Positions 37,469-40,138 of a DNA stretch of 40,138 bases are shown here, piece by piece (within the stretch, counting starts at the first letter, position 1; every line of letters starts with the position of its first letter). The notes under the pieces were generated by a model. That model made no database searches and was not told the origin of the DNA. It worked only from the letters and a program-made list of their open reading frames with translations. The stretch comes from Thalassotalea sp. PP2-459. Lineage in GTDB: Bacteria > Pseudomonadota > Gammaproteobacteria > Enterobacterales > Alteromonadaceae. The stretch covers positions 1 to 40,138 of the forward strand of contig NZ_MKQD01000007.1 in assembly GCF_001913705.1 (NCBI RefSeq), written 5' to 3'. Both the position numbers and the translations under genes were made by a program.

Positions 37469-37483
37469 TGGCACAACCTTTGT
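37469..37483 (+). promoter_or_regulatory. Candidate sigma-54 promoter 1 (psp-type)
   Basis: TGGCACAACCTTTGT: GG at -24 and GT at -12 with exactly 10 bases between. It matches the sigma-54 consensus except T for C at -12, the variation I recall from enterobacterial pspA. It lies about 50 bases before the microprotein start and is nearly identical to 38336-38350. Confidence 0.7.
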
Positions 37484-37531
37484 TTACTTTCTTGCATCTT
37501 ACTCACTATAACCTTATTAAAGGACAAGAAG

Positions 37532-37663
37532 ATGCTAAGTTTATTAACCATTTCTATGATCATGATGATCCCTGCTGCAGCGGTGCTTGCCTGCTCAGTG
37601 GTGATTCGGTTTTTTGAAAAAAAGCTCAATACAAGTAAGCGAATATCTGTTTGTGATATTTGA
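37532..37663 (+). CDS. 43-residue membrane microprotein, Psp-linked
   Basis: Short frame from ATG 37532 to TGA 37661-37663, with AAGGACAAGAAG just upstream. The product begins MLSLLTISMIMMIPAAAVL, giving one membrane helix (about 3-26), then a basic tail (RFFEKKLNTSKR). I find no recognisable family; it is not the 80-residue PspG. However, it lies directly after dusA and behind a sigma-54 promoter, where E. coli has pspG. A role as a small Psp effector or sensor is inferred. Confidence 0.6.
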   Translation: MLSLLTISMIMMIPAAAVLACSVVIRFFEKKLNTSKRISVCDI

Positions 37664-37795
37664 TTACTTGAAAGAAAAACGAATTAAATATCTTAACTAA
37701 TGTGCCTTTTTCATCAAAGTGAATTATTTTTATTAAGCATAATAATTACTATCAATGTATACACATGCTTCTCTTGAGCCATTAACGACAACGCA

Positions 37796-38068
37796 TTATT
37801 GAGTTCTTTGCTCCTCTCGGTTTTGTACTATCATCCGGCGAAACATAATACCTACTCCTGATATTTTACCTGTTAAATACCATACTTGTGCAGTTACATT
37901 CTTTTTCGTGCCATTAATTAAATTGAAGCCTCCCAATGTCATCTGAACAATTGTTTTTCTATTAAGCAGCACAGATTTACTTAGTTGATAATAAAGTAGA
38001 AAGCTGTACCACATTGGCAGGCATAAAAAACGCAATGCTAAAGAATAATACCTTCTCTTTGCTCTCAC
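37796..38068 (-). CDS. Possible small membrane-associated protein (90 aa)
   Basis: An open frame with GTG start at 38068 and no strong ribosome-binding site. The product is basic (MRAKRRYYSLALRFLCLPMW...) with a hydrophobic N-terminal third that could be one membrane segment. It stands opposite to its neighbours in a 750-base gap. It may be a real gene or chance. I recognise no family. Confidence 0.35.
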   Translation of the reverse strand: MRAKRRYYSLALRFLCLPMWYSFLLYYQLSKSVLLNRKTIVQMTLGGFNLINGTKKNVTAQVWYLTGKISGVGIMFRRMIVQNREEQRTQ

Positions 38069-38335
38069 CCAATTGCTAAATAATAGCGTTCATTGGTCAG
38101 AGGTATCGATAGCTATGAGGGCTCAGAACCTAGATCAAACAAGGTAATTGTCTCGGCGTATCTATTACGTGAAGAGTCTTACTCATCAGTCAAATAGTCA
38201 TATTGGTCAATTAGACTAAATCGGTAGTTATATTCACTATAATTTCGTTTGACATATTATGTCGTGAATTGTTGAGGATTTAGTGATTATTTAAATATTT
38301 GTTATAAAACAAGTGGTTAAATAAATTTACGCTGT
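38069..38335. other. Region upstream of the psp operon
   Basis: AT-rich, no gene. It holds repeated TCA/GTC words (cagTCAaatagTCAtattggTCA at about 38188-38210) with a partial inverted pair TAGTC/GACTA. It is the natural place for the PspF-type enhancer sites of the sigma-54 promoter, but I cannot define them. Confidence 0.35.
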
Positions 38336-38350
38336 TGGCACAAGCTTTGT
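38336..38350 (+). promoter_or_regulatory. Candidate sigma-54 promoter 2 (psp operon)
   Basis: TGGCACAAGCTTTGT: GG and GT separated by exactly 10 bases, differing from 37469-37483 at one base only. It lies 63 bases before the first gene of the operon. PspA operons of gammaproteobacteria are classically sigma-54/PspF-dependent. Confidence 0.75.
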
Positions 38351-38413
38351 AATGTATAGATTAATGAAGGATAAGTTTTTAATTTTTAGATGACACACAC
38401 TCAGGAGAGCAAC

Positions 38414-38695
38414 ATGAACCGTCAACGTTTTTCATTATTATTGACTTCACTTGTTATAGGACTAACGACAATTACGAGTGCATCGGCAAATCAAAGCAGT
38501 ATTGAAGATAGCGTAAATAAAGCGGTAGCAGAACAAACTAAACAAGTGTCACAGCAGATATCAAAAGCATTGAAAGATAATATTCAAGCGCAACTTAAAT
38601 TAACCATCGCCTTAGCTGATAAGCCAGTTGTTCATACTGAGCAAATGATCGCTCAGGTGTCACCATCATCAAAAAGAACCATAGAAGAAGAGTAG
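38414..38695 (+). CDS. Small secreted protein upstream of pspA (93 aa)
   Basis: ATG 38414 is preceded by CAGGAG, so I prefer it to the in-frame ATG 38390. A signal peptide (MNRQRFSLLLTSLVIGLTT, cleavage after ASA at about 25) leads to a mature part of about 68 helical, Gln/Lys-rich residues (IEDSVNKAVAEQTKQVSQQI...). I recognise no family. It is the first gene behind the sigma-54 promoter, 10 bases before pspA. A periplasmic member of a Psp operon is unusual; it may report periplasmic or inner-membrane stress. Confidence 0.75.
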   Translation: MNRQRFSLLLTSLVIGLTTITSASANQSSIEDSVNKAVAEQTKQVSQQISKALKDNIQAQLKLTIALADKPVVHTEQMIAQVSPSSKRTIEEE

Positions 38696-38705
38696 GAGAA
38701 ATACC

Positions 38706-39368
38706 ATGGGAATGTTTTCACGATTTACAGATATTATAAATGCCAATATTAACAACATGCTAGATAAGGCAGAAGATCCAGAAAAAATGGTCAGATTAAT
38801 CATTCAAGAAATGGAAGAAACACTTGTTGAAGTAAGAGCGACAGCGGCAAAACATATTGCTGAGAAAAAGTCGGTGTTACGACATATTCGCCAGCTAGAA
38901 AAATCTGTTGGTAATTGGCAAGAGAAGGCTGAAACAGCAATAGCAAAAGATCGTGATGATCTTGCAAAAGCAGCCTTAGTTGAAAAACATAAAGCACAGA
39001 GTGAACAAGAAAACTATGAACAAGAGCTATCTCAATTAGAAGAGTTTTTAACTGCAGTGCAGGAAGATAGTCAGCGTTTACAAAGTAAGTTATCAGAAGC
39101 AAAACGCAAACAGGAAGCCTATGTGTTAAGACAAGAATCAGCAACGGTGCGTTTAAAAGTAAGAGAAAGCGCACAAGTGCATAATATTGAAGATGCGATT
39201 AGCAAGTTTGAACGTTACCAGCAAAAAATTGATGACGTTGAAGCGCAAGTTGAAGCATTTGATTTAACGGCTAATCAAGATCTTGCAAGCCAAATATCAG
39301 CGTTGGAAACAGATGAACGTATTGACGAAGAAATCGCAAATTTGAAGAAGAAAACAGTCAATAGCTAA
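38706..39368 (+). CDS. pspA: Phage shock protein A
   Basis: A 220-residue PspA/IM30 protein. The N-terminal amphipathic helix (MGMFSRFTDIINANINNML) binds damaged inner membrane. A long coiled coil follows (about 30-185; RLIIQEMEETLVEVRA, KRKQEAYVLRQES), then a charged end. In E. coli it also inhibits PspF. Ribosome-binding site AGGAGA. It is the second gene of the sigma-54-driven operon. Confidence 0.96.
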   Translation: MGMFSRFTDIINANINNMLDKAEDPEKMVRLIIQEMEETLVEVRATAAKHIAEKKSVLRHIRQLEKSVGNWQEKAETAIAKDRDDLAKAALVEKHKAQSEQENYEQELSQLEEFLTAVQEDSQRLQSKLSEAKRKQEAYVLRQESATVRLKVRESAQVHNIEDAISKFERYQQKIDDVEAQVEAFDLTANQDLASQISALETDERIDEEIANLKKKTVNS

Positions 39369-39436
39369 TGACCACGTTGCCATGACACCTTACGTTCAAG
39401 GTGTCATGTTTACCCATTAATTAGAAGGAAAAACAC

Positions 39437-39649
39437 ATGAAATATCAACGTCAATATACTCATCAGTCTACTTTATCAAAAGATCAATTGTATAAGAAAG
39501 TATCAGGTGTTTGTGCTGGTATTGCTCGACATTACGAATTTCCACGTTGGGGAGTAAGAATTGCAGCGGTTGTATCTTTATTTGCATTTCCTGTCGTTAC
39601 AGCGGTTGCTTATATTTGTGCAACAATTTTACTTCCAAATCATTATTAG
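39437..39649 (+). CDS. pspC: Minimal PspC-domain protein (70 aa)
   Basis: The only recognisable unit is the PspC domain: LYKKVSGVCAGIARHYEFPRW, then a hydrophobic stretch (about 43-66) ending ICATILLPNHY. E. coli PspC is about 119 residues and has a C-terminal cytoplasmic/coiled-coil part used with PspB. That part is missing here and no pspB is present. It may only anchor PspA at the membrane. Start preceded by AGAAGGA. Confidence 0.88.
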   Translation: MKYQRQYTHQSTLSKDQLYKKVSGVCAGIARHYEFPRWGVRIAAVVSLFAFPVVTAVAYICATILLPNHY

Positions 39650-39689
39650 TCCTTGTTAAGGCAGTACTTTCAAACGATAGGAGTAGGCT

Positions 39690-40028
39690 ATGTCATTATT
39701 TAAATCACTGTTACTTGCCATTATTGCCACGTTGTTTCTTACTTATGTTTTAGGGACGAGTTTTGTCGAATATTTTGACGTTGACGTATACATGGGAGAA
39801 GAACTTATTGAACCTTTAAAGGCGATCAGTATCTCAGCGTTAGTTGTTGTGATATTGACGCTTGTTGCCGTGGCGATAGTTGTCAGTGTGTTTGGTACGG
39901 TGATTTTTCTTGCGATGCTTGTTTTTGGTGCAGTTGCTATGGCATTACTTGGTGCCTTTTGGCCGATATTCATGATAGCCGGCGTTATTTGGTTATGTAC
40001 GCGAAACAAACAACGACAATATAATTAG
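39690..40028 (+). CDS. Polytopic membrane protein of the psp operon (112 aa)
   Basis: An unrecognised protein with three or four membrane helices (about 4-24, 44-66, 66-88 and 88-105) and an acidic stretch after the first (YFDVDVYMGEELIEP). The end is basic (CTRNKQRQYN). It is last in the psp operon, 40 bases after pspC, with AGGAG upstream. It may replace PspB/PspG-like partners; that is inference. Confidence 0.75.
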   Translation: MSLFKSLLLAIIATLFLTYVLGTSFVEYFDVDVYMGEELIEPLKAISISALVVVILTLVAVAIVVSVFGTVIFLAMLVFGAVAMALLGAFWPIFMIAGVIWLCTRNKQRQYN

Positions 40029-40038
40029 GATCTGTTGA

Positions 40039-40115
40039 TCTTTCGAGATTAAATTTTGTTCGAACTAAACGCTTTTTGTTCAAGACGTGAGCAATGTCGC
40101 ATGGTTATTCCATGT
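40039..40115 (-). repeat. Possible diverged member of the repeat family
   Basis: On the minus strand, GGAATAACCAT (40101-40111) and AAAGCGTTTA (40066-40075) occur in the same order and near-same spacing as in copy 2 of the repeat. Between them the sequence is unrelated. The GATCTTTCG at about 40038-40046 also recurs near 23940. Moderate to weak support; the window ends here. Confidence 0.45.
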
Positions 40116-40138
40116 AAATTGCGAACAACGATGAAGAA

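Noticed and set aside
37532-37663. Microprotein as a true PspG
   Set aside because: Its position fits, but length (43 versus about 80 residues) and sequence do not match PspG, so no symbol was given.
1-40138. CRISPR array, tRNA or rRNA genes, riboswitch
   Set aside because: None found on reading either strand; no regularly spaced repeats or cloverleaf-like sequences were recognised.

Overview
The window looks like the chromosome of an AT-rich marine gammaproteobacterium of the order Alteromonadales. My best guess is Colwelliaceae (Colwellia/Thalassotalea-like). The evidence is the protein families and the gene order: yihY-pip-dtd-fabY, hslUV-ftsN-priA-rpmE, dnaB-alr and zur-dusA-psp are all gammaproteobacterial neighbourhoods. 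The family-level guess is inference. Almost everything is chromosomal core. The only clear mobile DNA is a very small island in dusA.

Layout. 1-1671: a copy of a dispersed repeat, two small helical proteins, and a convergent pair made of a small membrane protein and a DUF2959 lipoprotein. 1775-7336: yihY-pip-dtd, a convergent spermidine-synthase-like gene, then fabY, an NTF2-like secreted protein, a YeeZ-like dehydrogenase and a small membrane protein. 7392-9744: NfeD plus two tandem SPFH proteins. 9790-9930: second repeat copy. 10161-15534: histidine utilisation (hutC-hutU-hutH divergent from hutI) with two HutC-type operators between them. 15608-21796: a doubly degenerate GGDEF/EAL protein, rraA, a GGDEF-EAL protein with an intact EAL domain, and a chemoreceptor with a candidate sigma-28 promoter. 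21880-27394: hslVU, ftsN, priA, rpmE. 27451-27612: third repeat copy. 27812-29829: ECF sigma factor, putative anti-sigma factor and a DUF4097 protein. 29985-34774: dnaB, alr, a bacterial PH-domain protein, yjbQ, cheX and zur.

34900-37252: the dusA locus is split. The original 5' end (promoter, start codon and 15 codons in frame) remains at 34915-35065. About 1.28 kb further on, a 22-bp identical repeat of the same dusA segment begins the functional gene, which now has a different N-terminus and upstream region. Between the two lie a lone DUF2971 gene and two pairs of GGGTGACC motifs. This reads as a minimal or decayed integrative element in the known dusA integration hotspot, with no integrase left.

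37253-40028: phage-shock-type envelope stress genes. Two nearly identical sigma-54 promoters (TGGCACAA-N-CTTTGT) lie 867 bp apart. One precedes a 43-residue membrane microprotein at the place where enterobacteria carry pspG. The other precedes a four-gene operon: a small secreted protein, PspA, a minimal PspC and a membrane protein of 3-4 helices. PspB and PspF are not in the window. This non-canonical Psp regulon and the mini-island in dusA are the two most interesting points.
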